DNA of 64,000 bases from Archegozetes longisetosus (Eukaryota; Arthropoda; Arachnida; Sarcoptiformes; Trhypochthoniidae), in NCBI GenBank assembly GCA_018873245.2, contig JAEMBT020000006.1, positions 9,755,855 to 9,819,854 on the forward strand, read 5' to 3'. Position 1 is the stretch's first letter. The number at the start of each line of letters is the position of its first letter. Shown here piece after piece: positions 1-11,622 of this stretch. Made by a program: the position numbers and the translations under genes. The notes beneath the pieces were generated by a model, which was not told where the DNA came from, ran no database searches, and was given only the letters and a program-made list of their open reading frames with translations.

Positions 1-641
1 AATTTTCAAAACTAAAGTCCTTCGAATTTGAACTTTAATAAGAGCCTTGCACAAGTTTACTTTAAACAATTTTAGTGTAAACTCATAACAATCAGAACTA
101 CAATATTACCTAAATTAAAACTCAATTTTGGAAACAAATAATTATGGGCAAAGCGAAAGGTTTGATCAAAATTAGTTTCGAGAGTTTTCTATGGTAACTA
201 AGATTAGAAAAACTATTGCAAATGACAATAAGTTACTAGAATCGTTGAACATAAAAAAGAATTCAAAGTTAAGTAGGTTGTTTTGAAGACTCGACATTTT
301 ATTTGTGTTCATCTCTTAATTTATTATTTAATTAAGTCTTATTCGACTACAACCACGAAACAAGTGTCGGCACAACTTGATTGAATTATTCAACAATGTA
401 TTGTACAAATGATTTGTTGTTATGGAATGACTATATACTTAACTTAATTACTATAATAAAACAAACTCGAAGTTTAGAACAGTTACTTATATTATTAATG
501 TGTTAGAGAGTCGCACAGTTGAATAGTGCAATGTATGTTTTGAAACCTAATTCTATTGCTTTAAAATCAAAATAGAGACCATATATTGCTATTAGACTCT
601 TAAGTATACTATACAAAAATCTTCTTTCAAACTTCATCTTT
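1..641. other. 3' flank of the Glut1-like gene, no gene seen
   Basis: This AT-rich stretch lies downstream of the Glut1 stop codon, which is on the minus strand. Its left part may hold the 3' UTR, but no canonical AATAAA was found close behind the stop. No other reading frame here has coding character; the 88-codon frame at 503-769 is the last Glut1 exon read in a different frame. Confidence 0.5.
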
Positions 642-3600
642 TCACTGGTAGGCTTTCTGTCTGAATACAGCCGCAATTTCTTCGACAGTTTTTCCTTTAG
701 TTTCCGGTACTTTCTTGTAAGTGAATAACCAGAACAGAGCCAATAATATTGAAAATATAACAAATACATATCCTCCTAATGCTTCCTATTTAGAGAAACA
801 AGACCAAAGTATTAATATTTGATTGATGATGAAAATATTGAATTGATTTTGAACCTGAAGGGGCAAAAACCCGAGACCAACAACAAAATTCGCAGTCCAG
901 TTAACAGAGACAGCAATACTAGTTGCGATAGCACGAGCGCCCACACCAAACAACTCAGCCACCAAGAACCAAGGTATAGATCCAGGACCGGAAGCGAACA
1001 TAATAACAAATGTATAAACAGCCACAATGCTGAAATAGCTCAAAAATTTGAGGCTCTCCTTAAGAGCCAAACAGAACGTAAGTACAATAGTGGTGAAAAA
1101 CATTCCGCCCAATCCGGCCAACAACAATGTTCGTCTACCAGACTTTTCAACCAAAACCAGAGAAACAAGCGTCATTAAAACATTGATCACACCCATACCC
1201 ATTGTCGCGTAAAGAGCCGCTGATTTGTCCAATCCCGCCTTTTCGAAAATATCGGTCGAGAAAAATATGACTGCATTAATACCAGAAAACTGTTGACTTA
1301 ACATAACCACAAGAGAAATGAACAAAGGCTGGCGAAGCGTCGAATTGTACCAAAGCTCGTGAAGCGTCACTTTTGGTACGAGTTTCATCGATTCGTACTC
1401 TGATCTCATGTCGTCCATTTCGTCGTGTACTTCGATTGTTCCTCTAAGCCATGTCAATGCTGTGATAAAATTTAGTTAATTTATAATGAAGCTGTCTTCA
1501 AACACATAATGCTTTTCAGATCGAACCTCTTTGAGCGGATACATCTCTTCCTTGAACTATTAGTATGTGTTTAGGCGATTCTGGACATAACGGCAATGTG
1601 ACCAACATGAATATTGATGGGACTATTGTGGCCGCTATGGTATTCAATTAGTAACATTTCAATTAGTTCAATGTAATCATCGATATAGAGACAGAACAGG
1701 TAATGATTATACCAAAAAGAATGGGCCACTTCTCTTCAGTTCCAAGGATTTGAGGCAATCCCAGTATATTTGATGTCAAGATCGAGATTGTAATAACGAG
1801 TTGATAAATAGTTCCAATAGCACCACGAAGGTGTGTTGGAGAGATTTCAGTCAAATACATTGGAGCTAAGCCCGCGTTCAAACCTTTGATTTGAAAAATT
1901 GGTCAATTGTATAAAAAATCAATGCTCTCTCAAAAGTATAATAGAAAACGTGCATACATTCGGACATACTGTTCAATAGTCAATTAAACATTTTTGTTTT
2001 GTGAGCATTCGCCTTTTGTTTTATAAAATCATTTAGAACCTATATTGTTAACAAACTTTTTCAAACTTGACCCATTCATCTGTTATTTCAAATGATTTAT
2101 AAATCATTTTCCGTCAAATGTTTGGTTCTACAGTGTGGTAAAGTTATTGAACGATAAGTTCACGAATAGATTTTCACTCGCAATCAATTTTAGTTACCTG
2201 CCAATGATATTTTCAATTCATCTAACTGTATTTAAAGTTTAATTTTTAGATCAAGTAAGGATTTTTCACATATAGATCAAATATAGATTTTCCGAAAAGT
2301 TATCTCCGAAATTGCTGTAACGCTAGTTATCTTATTTGGACTAATTTGTTCTTAATTAATTAGATTAATATGTTATTTACTGATAACTTTTGAACGCTTT
2401 CATTATGATATAAGATAAACAGAATGGAAGACCACTCAAGTTGAATCTTCAAGCTTACACTCTAACGATCTGTTTTGATATTAAACACAGGTTTGGTAAG
2501 ATAAGGAAACTTCATGATCAACTCTGAACTTGAGCCAATATCTCAAGCAGAGAAAACAATTTCATAATCATTTTTCATGGATTGCTCGATTGATTTACAA
2601 GCAGAAACATAACTTTAAAGGATCACTTAGCAACGTCCTAAAGTTGAAATTAGAAGTTAATAGAAACATAAAACACGAGCAAATCAGAACAATACAAAAT
2701 ATAAGAAATAGTTTAAACCATAAGGTGATCATCACAAACCTGAATTAAACCCAATGAAGAATCTACCCATTATTAGCATTTCATAAGAACGGCACATCTT
2801 TGAAAAGCCCATTAGACCCGCAGCCAAAAATACAAATACATTATTCCAGAGGAGACCTCCTTTACGCCCGAATTTCTCGGCCACATAACCCGTTAATAGA
2901 GCCCCAATCATACCTCCGATACAAAATATTGATACCATTATAGAATAAATCAAATTAACTGTTGTAGCACTAGTGTCAGGGTAACTTGAAGTAGAATTAG
3001 AGGTAGCATTCAGCGCCAAGTCCTGAAATCTTTCGGTATGCGCTTCCGATATAAACTTTTGTACCAGTTCTTGCGGTGCATTAACCACACCAGTATTATA
3101 TCCATGTTGGAAAGATGAGCCCAATGCAGCTGCAGATATGGCAAACACTAAATGACTTGTTAGTCCCTAATCAAAATCAAGGATAAACAATTATTTAATT
3201 TAGGTAAAACTTAGGTGATTTAGGAAAAAAACCTTTTTCTGTTTGTCTCTTTCGTGCTATAAAGTGCTATCTTGTATTGAAATAGAGAATAGAGATAAGA
3301 CTTGACAGTACTGACCAGAGTATTGATTATGATTATATAGAATGGTAAAAGCAGGAATATTGAAGCATGACCTTTATATTTTGTTGATATATATATATAC
3401 CAACATGTACATCTATTTGAACCTTCTAGAAAGGCTTGGCAGACACAGCACTTTTGCAGCCAATCACAGAGACTGGATGTAAGGAGTGTCTATTACGGCA
3501 TCAAATTATGTTTTTCCTATGCTAGATCCTCTACCGCTTTATTGATTTTTTCTGTTTTCATATCATATTACATGTACTTTCAAATAATCAATATGTTTTC

Positions 3601-6600
3601 CAAAATACGAGACGGAAGTCAACGTTAATAATACTTGGTAGACCGGCCTAAAAAATATTTTTAGCTCAAACTTACGGATCTTCTGATATGTGGCATTATT
3701 GAGTGTAAAACAATTGAATATTCCTTATTAAGGCAAGATAACCAAATTGACAAACTGACAAGACGCACAACTGCAGTTGATTTAAATTTGTCTCTCGTTC
3801 TGTGGTTGTCTTTCGCAAGACCAGAAATTTAGAAATACTTAACAAATGTTAAAGTAATACAGATATTATCACATTGGATGAAGACGACAATATAAAAATA
3901 GTCATTTTATGAATGTCAACCGTTTTCACAGCAAAAATAACAACTTGACTATTATTTTAAAAGAAGCACAACAGTTAAAATCTCCTACTAGCTGCTTCTA
4001 ATTTCAGCCCAATTATCTCTCTCAACAAATATTAAAAATTACTTATGACAAAACTAACTTATACTCTCAATTATCAAATCACAATATTTTCGCAAAAAAT
4101 CTCGATGTTTACGGATATATTTATAGCAAAAGCTTAAGAAACTCTTAATTGTAAGTCTGGTGCAATATTGGAAACGATGTTTTTTGCTGGACTCACTTTA
4201 CCGATTCAACTCAATATACTCTATGGGTTTTTGACGCTTACTAAACGTCACATAACGCTCACGCATGAATTCAGCACTTTTTCCCTTATTTTACGCAATA
4301 TAGCTTCAGAATTGAACCATGAAGTATCAAACTTTACTTTGTATTTCAGTTTCACCTTAAGTTAGGTCTATTTGATGTAAACAACGATCAAGCAATTTCA
4401 TATTAGCAACTCATTGTTTTAGATATTTCGTGTTTTTTCCGGCCCTTATTCATTTCAATGCTATACTAACCAGTCCTACTCATCGCTCGAGCATTTGGCA
4501 CGAGCTTGCGACTGCAAGTGCCCAACGCTCCGGTTTCGTCGAGCGTGAACGTGCACTCTCGCTCGAGCGTTTGTTCCTCGAGCATTCGAATGCGCGTCAC
4601 TGCTCACACTTAGCCGATATTGTTTGAGAAGCCAAATCAAAGCACGAGCCATAACATAAAGAATTTGAAACTTCAAATCTGATAATAAATATTGGCAGAA
4701 AGCTTGGAATCAGTTTTATTACATCGTAAAGCATGATGACTGATAATTTAAAAAGAATAATAACGTTCAGAAATGACATTTAGTTCTTCCTTTTGGTGGC
4801 ATTCTGCCGAAGCATTAAAGTTTATTTATAATTTTTTGAGGTAGTTTCATTTATTAGTTCATCTAAATTCTTCAAATACTCTTTCTAACTTGTTTTCATT
4901 TAACTTTTAGTAATAATCTCATTATTTTTATCGTGAAATCACAGATTGGATTCTCATTTATTTCTTGAGTTTTTTCCATCTTATGACGACTTCTTATGAC
5001 GACTTAGAGAGAAGGAGACTCAGTTCTGTTTTTAATTTGAGTCGTTTTCGCACACTTATTTATAATATGATATAATTGGTTTGAAGTTTCAGGAAATAAC
5101 ATGAAATTAAGATAATAATCAAAACCCAAATAATATTCTTCTAATTAAACGTGTGCTATATTTGTATTATATTCTGTAAATAAGATATCATATACTTTCA
5201 AAGTTTAATCATTTGATAGAATTAAACAAAAAAGGGTGATCAAAAGTCATATGTCTGTGTTTATATTTGAAAATGTCCAATCGCTTTGCTTCAATACATT
5301 TTATCCATATGAGAAAAATATCAAATCTTTCGTCTTGTATTTCCATATGCCAGTATAGCATTTAGCGATAAAACTCTGATAACTTAATGAAGACTCAGCA
5401 ATAAGTTTATAGTTAACCACAAACTATGCATCTCTTCACTTTAAAACATCAATTACAGGAACATCTTAAAGTTTGGTTAAGGATTTGTCTATTGGATAAA
5501 CATATTTATTCAAAATTTGATCGATACGATTATTTTATTGATTCAACGTTCAGTTCAGTTGAGACGGTATCCAACATTCAGAAATGAAATGAGTTTGAAA
5601 TGAATGTTAGGTATAAGGAATAGTATAACTAGGGTACCAGCAGGTAATCAATTTTGAATTATTCGATTGAATCACTTGATCGAAGATCTATCTTATTGAA
5701 TATTTGTCGTCAACTCACACGGAGCATAGAAAGTATTTTTCACGCAATTTTCACGCAATTTTCACGCAAGTGTCGTGATTTTGGGTTTAGATGGTTCACG
5801 AACAATAAGAGCTCACTTTCAAGGCTTAAATAATAACAAAAAAATAAATTATTGATCAGGTTATTACGGGATTTGATTGGTTTTTATTTTTTATTACTTG
5901 TACATAAAAGAATATTTATGACAGTTTAGTTTCATTGATTAATATCAGTATTGCTCAACTGAATAGATGATTTGACATAATTAGTATATAATTTTGTCGC
6001 GTAATCGTTCACTATTTATCAAAGTTTTTAAAGTTCAGACGTGACTGAAATGAAATTATTGTAAGAAACAAAGAACTCAATACATGCTAAATTTGTCAAA
6101 AACTTATCATTTATATCCTAACAACGAGAATTTGATTGAAAGCTCTCGGGTTGAAAGTGGATTTAACTAAATAAACATTAATATTCCTTAATTAAAGTAT
6201 GACTCATTCGCTAAAAGTTATTACTCGAAGTATTTGTAGTTTGCAGAATCTGCATTTACCTCAATATTATACAAAAATGACTATAACCATAGATTTATTA
6301 TAACTAAATTTTTCAAATTTCAACTTAACCTCAATTAAGTAAATGCTTTTTGATTTGTATGATCGGCGCTTTACTGTTATCGCTAAATCAGTCTCTGGAA
6401 AATTACTTCAAATATATTTGCAAAGAATTTGACTTTTGGAGCATTATTTGATTGTTATATCGGTAAAATTGTCTTCCAAGCTAACGCAGAAAAGCCAGGT
6501 TTAAAGTTAGTACGTAAGCAAAAGCCAAAGAAAGTCGAGTATGACAGCAAAAATGAAGACTGATTGAAGTAATATGAGGAGAAATCAAAGCAAACAAAGT

Positions 6601-9600
6601 CAAGTGAAAAGCTTAACAATACAGCTTAAGGTGTAATAAGACGACTATAATATGAAAAAAGAGCATTAGTAATTATACTAATAACTGAGACCAATTTGAT
6701 CATACATTTAGAGAGTATGAATGAATTGAACTGATTTTCTAGTTTAGTACTACTTTGTTGAGTGAAAGCATACATTTGAATAGGAACAATATGCTCAAGA
6801 TGCTCAAAAAATAAAGAAATAAATGAAATAATAGAGACTACCACAATGTTATATTGAATAAAAGAAAATATGGAATGAAACACTAAACAAAAGAGAAATA
6901 AAAGGCAGATTAATCATGTTAACATACCTCACATGTATATTTTCCCATTTATAAGAAAAGTAGAGAGTTATAGTGTAAAACAACCAGCGATAAGTCAGAC
7001 TTATTAAGACTGAATTAATACTTTACGATAAGTTAACTACAATTCGAAATGATTGAATAACTTTTAAGCAAATCAAGTGCTACACTTAAAAAGCCACTCA
7101 ACAGATCGCTCTATTCATACGGTGACTACCCATCCCGTTTTTGACGGGACAATTAGTTGTCCAGTTTAACTTTCATTTTGAAAGATGTATTTAGAAAATT
7201 ATTTCTTAGAAATTCAAACATTGAATTTATTTTACAAATGATAACGGATTAAGAAACCCAGTTTAATGTTTTGAACACCTGTGGTTTTAAAACCAAGAGT
7301 TATCGAATTTTTTCTGCCTTGGCTTATATCTGATATAAACCAGGATTTCATACTTTTGAATAACTTTTAGAAGATACGATTTTTAACAAAAAGTACACTT
7401 TTGAAATCAACCATAACTAATAATTTTCAATGTTTTAATATTAGAATATATTGTTTGACACCTAGATATTTATAATGACTAATAAAGGCGGCATTTTTCT
7501 TTTTAAATATAGGGACCCCCTTTCATATTATTGCCCCGTCATGAGACAAGCTAGAGGTGGTCACCCTATCTATTGATCAGCTCATTCTGAGTTTATCTTA
7601 TGAGATATTTATTTATTAGACGGCCTTGTTCATTAAGTCAAAGGTCGATGTGTTATAATAAACAGACAAATTAAACATTTATGACAAATTAAGTCTATTT
7701 ATTTGTTAGTCTGAAAATATGTCAATTTAAATCAGATTAATAGATAACGATTGATTAATAACATGTTTAAGTCAAGATTACGTATTCATAATTTCAAACA
7801 CTCTATTGTCTAAAGTATAGAGTTTCCAAAATCAATTTGTACTTTGCAAATTTATGCTTAGTCTACTTTGTAAGTCATTGCAATCGATGCAAATCTTCAG
7901 TATATTTAGTATGATTTAAAGTTTTTAATATAGATATATCGGGCCAATCCGGGCTAATGGGTCTAGGGGTTCCCAACCCCCTACCCCCAAGTGTGATGCA
8001 TCATTAGATTCAGTTCGTCGAGCTAAACATTTTGATACCACACTTGACAACTCCTGACCCGAACCTGACCACTTCTGGCCAACTCCTGACGAGGGTGGCT
8101 GGCCCGCCAAGTGATATATCATTAGACTCAGGATATCGAATTGAGCATTTTGATACCCCACTTGATTAATTATCATATGTAGTTTTCGAGATATCCATCT
8201 TTGTTTTAGTGCCTGGTAATGGATAAAGCTGGATTTAGAGAGCCGTAACCCAAACAAGCTTCATATAAAATAAGAGAGATTAGGTTAGGTCGCTTCGTTA
8301 CCTGACCTATTATACCTTAGTTCGAATCAGGTTTGGTTTGGGTTACAACTTGGTAAAGCCAGATTTATCTATTTTTGAGGGGGTTAGGTCTGGATGGCCA
8401 GAAATGGTCACGTTCGGGTTGGAAGTGGTTAAGTGTGGTATCAAAATGTTCAGCTCGACGAACTGAATCCAATGATGTATCACATTTGGGGGTAGGGGTC
8501 GGGAACCCCTTTAGATCCATTAGCCCGTATTCATGCTGTATATCTACAAAATTAAGCGTTGAATTAAAGTAGAGCGATTTTTTTATGACTTTTTTGAGCT
8601 ATTTACTAATTCAAATTAGAGTTTGTTTGCGCAATAAAGTTCTCACGTGAATTTGATCATATTCTTTTAATATTGTAGACTTAACCCAATTTCCTTACTT
8701 AGATGCTTTATCAAGCGACTGATTTGTAGATTAAGATGTAAAAAGGTTCTAAATATTGAACCATATCATAAAGTTATCAATATTATACAAACTACTGAAT
8801 TATTTGAGTTAGCTTTACCATTAACCAGGGCAAAAATATACATCAAGTATACTACTGGATATACATAAAAAATTAGCTAAGTAGTACGTAAGTAAAAATG
8901 CAAGAGTGCAATATAGAAACGATGATGAAATAAGTAAACTTTATTGCAAACTTTTGTTAGTCTTCTATTATAGGCCACAATTAATATTGAAGAATAAAGT
9001 GAGCACATTAATAAAAATAACTATTTTTTATATAATTGTATTTGTTCAATTGTATAATCGCCTACGTTCGCTAATACATTTGGATTAGTATCTCTATTCT
9101 GTTTTGTTTGAACCTTTCGAACAATATGTTGAAACGATGCGCACATGCCATAAGAATAAGGTCAAGATCTAAGATTTTTTTAGACTATCACTCATTTTAT
9201 TTCAGACATGTTGGCAAAAGTGCTTTATTAAAGATTCTACTGAACTTTTCATGCATAATTATCTATTGTATGATATGAATAGAAAGGTATTTATATTTTA
9301 TGAATATAAGAAACGTTTTCCAAATCTGATTACCGTATTAGAACTGAAACAAGTATTAGAAGTGTTATTGATCAGCCTCGAACAAATGACGAATAAAAAG
9401 CAAATCAAAAGTATTATTAATTTAGCTGTATTTGTAATAAAAATACAATTTCAACAGAGAGATGATTGGCAAGTGCTGGAGCAGAATCACGCAAATTAGA
9501 GACAAAAATGATGGTATAGTGTTAGGTGATTACTTTAGCGACTAAGTCACTCTCGAAGGCTTAGTTGATTTAAGAAATAAATTGCTCGAGCTAATAAATT

Positions 9601-10827
9601 AGAAACTGACCTAAATAGTTCACTAATAATAGTAAAGTTTGAGCATAAATCTAACAAGTAATTACATTTGTGTTACTTTTTTACCTGTAATTTGATTGCG
9701 CTCGACAATCAATTAAAAAATTAGTTTTAATACGAAATTACATATGAGTGGGCACTACACAAACAGGTAAACGTTTATAAGCTAAAATACATTTGTTTCT
9801 TCTGAATGAGTTGTTCAAAAAATATTATTTCATAGTAGAATTTATGCCTCTCAACTAAATTGTCTGGCACTAAATCACTAAAAATTGGCACGAGATAGAG
9901 GTAAGTACTCGTAAATTAATACAATATTGCTGGCTATGATCGAAGTAAGTTCTATGATAATATTCAACCTGTCTATTGCTTCATATATTTCAAGAGCGCG
10001 CAGATTAATTAAATACACAAAATTTATTGATTTACATCTCACTTCATGTTTATATTGTATTAAAAAGGAGTTTAGGAAATTTCTTTTTTAAGAAGTGTGT
10101 TTAAAATACTTTAATCTCTTAATCAAGATTATCTCTTATTGTCTGTTGGGTTAGGCCAGTAAGATCTCTTGTTAAACTTTGTACTCAAATCAGCAGACCT
10201 TAGACTTCATCAAAACGAACAAATCGCTCAAATAATTGTTTATTAGATATTCATCAATGAGCTCTCTGAATAACAGGTAAATCAATTTGATAAATGAGCT
10301 CAGGTTGAAAAATTCACCCTTAAAGAGAACTTTCTGACATAGTGCGTGAACATTAAAATGTGAAATATGTCAGCGGGAATCAGAATCCTTTCCTATTTCC
10401 TACTAATTTTATCAATCAATTTAACGGATGTCAACTTTGGTCTGATTTTCAATCGAAATGTAAAATGGATTTGGAAAGGAGAAAATAGAAGTGAGTACTT
10501 GGAAAAGTTGAACAAATAAAGTATTTGATAAACAATCTGTTGTTTATATTTGATACTTAGAATAAAGCTTAAACAACTGAACAGATTACGTACGCAACGC
10601 CGGGCCAATTATTGGTAACAGTTACACAAAGTGACGAAATCCTGCTGTAATAGTAACGAGGTATTGCAACTTACCGTTGATTCGTCCCTTCTTCGTCCTA
10701 AAGTCATTGGTAGGGTGGAGATGTCGGTAGCAGATGAAGTGACCGAATCTGCAGGAGAAGGGCTTTTATCCCTATCTCTATCAGGTACATTCAAATAAGC
10801 CATCTCTGATAGTCTTAAGTCATCCAT
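642..10827 (-). CDS. Glut1: Glut1-like facilitative sugar transporter (SLC2 class I)
   Basis: A 12-helix major facilitator that moves glucose down its gradient across the plasma membrane. Coding exons in transcript order are 10827-10675, 3166-2740, 1883-1713, 1634-1527, 1459-855 and 785-642; all phases match, giving 535 residues. Signatures are [10 protein letters not shown] at the end of helix 1, EKFGRKGG and [11 protein letters not shown] in the cytosolic loops, [27 protein letters not shown] in helix 7, [14 protein letters not shown] in helix 10 and VPETKGKT after helix 12. Extracellular loop 1 carries NAT and NST glycosylation sequons. The first exon encodes a 51-residue Ser/Pro-rich cytosolic tail. 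It is placed here because it ends with a consensus donor (ACG|gtaagt) in phase 0, the phase the next exon needs, and the joined sequence runs straight into helix 1. That link crosses 7.5 kb and is inference; exons 2-6 are secure. Helix 7 has MLS where class I transporters usually have QLS. Confidence 0.93.
4490..4615. promoter_or_regulatory. CpG-rich patch inside Glut1 intron 1, possible internal promoter
   Basis: A roughly 125-bp island of markedly higher GC and CpG than the surrounding AT-rich intron. It contains four CTCGAGC or closely related GCTCGAGC words. It could be an alternative promoter or first exon for the transporter, but no start codon plus donor in the required phase was found, so the role is only a suggestion. 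Confidence 0.3.
5737..5769. repeat. Three tandem copies of an 11-bp unit
   Basis: The unit TTTTCACGCAA is repeated three times in direct orientation. It lies in the Glut1 first intron, with no flanking element structure. Confidence 0.8.
7118..7570. mobile_element. Degenerate terminal-inverted-repeat DNA element
   Basis: Two arms of about 40 bp, at 7118-7155 and 7529-7570, are imperfect reverse complements of each other. Shared words are GGTGAC followed by ACC, and TGACGGG followed by CAAT. The interior is AT-rich and non-coding. This is the pattern of a non-autonomous DNA transposon remnant. The family cannot be named from sequence alone, and no clear target-site duplication was found. Confidence 0.45.
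7931..8546. mobile_element. Foldback element with nested inverted repeats
   Basis: The outer arms (about 7931-8083 and 8391-8546) are reverse complements over about 150 bp at high identity. Both carry CGGGCTAATGG, a GGGGTTCCC block, ATTCAGTTCGTCGAGCT and TTTTGATACCACACTT. A second, inner inverted pair (8221-8255 with 8334-8370) shares GTAACCCAAAC. The left half also has a diverged direct copy of its own arm (about 8109-8165). The centre holds TTAGGTTAGG. There is no transposase frame; the frames at 7925-8257 and 8375-8572 are simply the arms read through. It sits inside Glut1 intron 1. Confidence 0.8.
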
Positions 10828-11587
10828 CTTGGACTAGTTAGACAAACTTGAGAGAGATCCGATAGATTTTAACTGAAATAGATTTTTGATTGTTGAATTC
10901 TCGAAATAAATTGAATTTAGACAAATTGAAAGTTTGCTGTTATTCGAATGTAGTTATAGTAACAAATGATACTCAGTTACATAACTAATATCTGTCGCAC
11001 ATAATTATCTCACATGAAAGTCAACAATAATCGATGATCTGGTGGCGATATTGATCAGAGAGCGGCCCAAATGTCAAATATTTAACTAAGTTTTTGGAGC
11101 AAACTTATATTGAGAAACTATGAATGAGAGGATGTGAAGTATAAGCGGGAATGGTCTCAACTTACCTTATGATAAGTGATACAATAAAACACTTGACTAA
11201 TACAAACAAAATTGATTTAATTCTTTGTATTATATCTTAAGAATAATGTAAACATAGAATAAAATAGGCATGTTTTGAAATTCTTCTGGTGAAAACACTG
11301 CAATGTCGACCCAATGACTTTTAAAATGTATTTTTCGATCAATAAAACGCAAGCGCTCTATCCTTTTGCTGACGACTGAAGACACACCAGTCACTCCTCC
11401 ATATTTGCCTTATATCTTCCTTTCACTAAATTCATGTGACGAACTGACAACTATAACTAAAAATAGAAAACTCAGAGATTTGGCAGCCGTGACAGATAAC
11501 ACGATAACTGCTACTCTTCAATCCATCTCTTTATAAGCTATGAAAACCATAAAATAAATTCAATCATAACAATATTCTATTAGGTTC
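10828..11587. other. Gap between ORC5 3' end and Glut1 start; presumptive Glut1 5' UTR and promoter
   Basis: About 760 bp between two minus-strand genes in tandem. It should contain the Glut1 promoter and 5' leader, since the Glut1 ATG is at 10827. No clear TATA box or coding frame was recognised. Confidence 0.4.
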
Positions 11588-11593
11588 TTTATT
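11588..11593 (-). terminator. ORC5 polyadenylation signal AATAAA
   Basis: AATAAA on the minus strand, about 30 nt after the ORC5 stop codon. The distance fits a very short 3' UTR. Confidence 0.65.
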
Positions 11594-11622
11594 TGGTTTG
11601 TATTAGGCAATTATTGTTCAAG

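Larger units (their letters stand above)
3167..10674 (-). other. Large first intron of the Glut1-like gene
   Basis: About 7.5 kb without convincing coding sequence on either strand. It contains a CpG-rich patch near 4490-4615, an 11-bp triple repeat at 5737-5769, a degenerate terminal-inverted-repeat element at 7118-7570 and a foldback element at 7931-8546. Short frames here, such as 9251-9499 on the plus strand, are AT-rich and match no family I know. The intron is inferred from phase agreement between the 10827-10675 exon and the 3166 exon. Confidence 0.6.

Noticed and set aside
8315-8335. GTTCGAATC resembling a tRNA B-box
   Set aside because: No A-box or cloverleaf upstream; it lies in the foldback element centre.
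7925-8572. Frames of 110 and 65 codons in opposite directions
   Set aside because: They are the two inverted arms of the foldback element; their resemblance reflects the inverted repeat, not a gene family.
9251-9499. 82-codon plus-strand frame
   Set aside because: It is Lys/Ile/Leu-rich AT-driven sequence with no recognisable domain and no splice or poly(A) context.
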